Part shown: positions 63,961 to 64,000 of the stretch, piece by piece | How the letters are laid out: each line of letters starts with the position of its first letter | Numbering within the stretch: the first letter of the stretch is position 1 | Assembly: GCA_905221605.1 (NCBI GenBank) | Contig: CAJNDS010002679.1 | Coordinates: 1,053,501 to 1,117,500 of the forward strand | DNA: 64,000 nucleotides | Origin: Symbiodinium natans | Taxonomy: Eukaryota; Sar; Dinophyceae; Suessiales; Symbiodiniaceae | Direction of reading: 5' to 3' | The notes under the pieces: generated by a model | What the model saw: the letters and a program-made list of their open reading frames with translations, nothing else | The model's database searches: none | What the model was told of the DNA's origin: nothing | Position numbers and translations under genes: made by a program

Positions 63961-64000
63961 AGGCTTCGACTGAGAGCCACGTCGACCTCTTCGTGTTCTG

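Noticed and set aside
1-64000. CRISPR array, rRNA operon, bacterial operon structure or spliced-leader gene copies
   Set aside because: No regularly spaced identical repeats with unique spacers, no rRNA core motifs, no Shine-Dalgarno-led gene runs, and no match to the dinoflagellate spliced-leader 3' part (TTTTGGCTCAAG) was seen on either strand.

Overview
The window reads as nuclear DNA of a dinoflagellate, most likely a Symbiodiniaceae-type genome. The evidence is: many interstitial TTTAGGG (plant/dinoflagellate-type telomere) tracts; genes split into very short exons (19-300 bp) whose introns often begin with GC rather than GT and end in AG before a G; repeat families whose protein fragments resemble those common in dinoflagellate genomes; and abundant microsatellites. 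Long ORFs are mostly shadows, so the genes below were rebuilt from domain motifs plus splice-phase agreement. No rRNA gene, intact tRNA gene, CRISPR array or spliced-leader copy was seen.

Layout. 0-6.2 kb: repeats, one long exon of a tubulin-tyrosine-ligase-like protein (minus strand, its 3' end overwritten by a short palindromic element) and an exon with an HRD...N motif. 6.4-9.4 kb: a multi-exon tRNA dimethylallyltransferase (MiaA/IPT family) gene on the minus strand, the best-supported gene; nearly all of its introns are GC-AG. 9.4-12.3 kb: no recognised gene. 12.3-13.0 kb: a 170-bp direct repeat in two copies with tRNA-like T-arms. 13.0-20.4 kb: a degenerate, multi-domain, tyrosine-recombinase-type (DIRS-like) retroelement on the minus strand (recombinase-like, phosphatase-like, Gag-like, methyltransferase-like, DUF4326-like, reverse transcriptase, RNase H). 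A 114-bp inverted repeat flanks it and an adjacent block of LINE 3' fragments (20.8-22.4 kb). 23.5-26.9 kb: scattered reverse-transcriptase scraps. 26.95-28.7 kb: an AT-rich island. 28.7-35.5 kb: mostly repeats, a MITE with a visible target-site duplication, and a small unknown gene.

35.5-60.3 kb: a chain of gene fragments, all on the minus strand, consistent with the unidirectional gene blocks known from dinoflagellates. They include an IQ-motif/WW-like protein (38.8-43.3 kb), a SET-domain protein (55.9-58.9 kb), a short protein with VPxGxxPG repeats (52.8-53.1 kb), an SH3-like exon (60.0-60.3 kb) and several unknown proteins with clean splice sites. 60.3-64 kb: a 240-bp TTTAGGG array, a second AT-rich stretch and a TTCGAAG-rich array.

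The cellular genes (tRNA modification, tubulin modification, lysine methylation, calmodulin-binding/scaffold-type protein) show no common pathway; the shared theme is architecture: tiny exons, GC donors, one-strand orientation, and introns loaded with short palindromic and telomere-like repeats.
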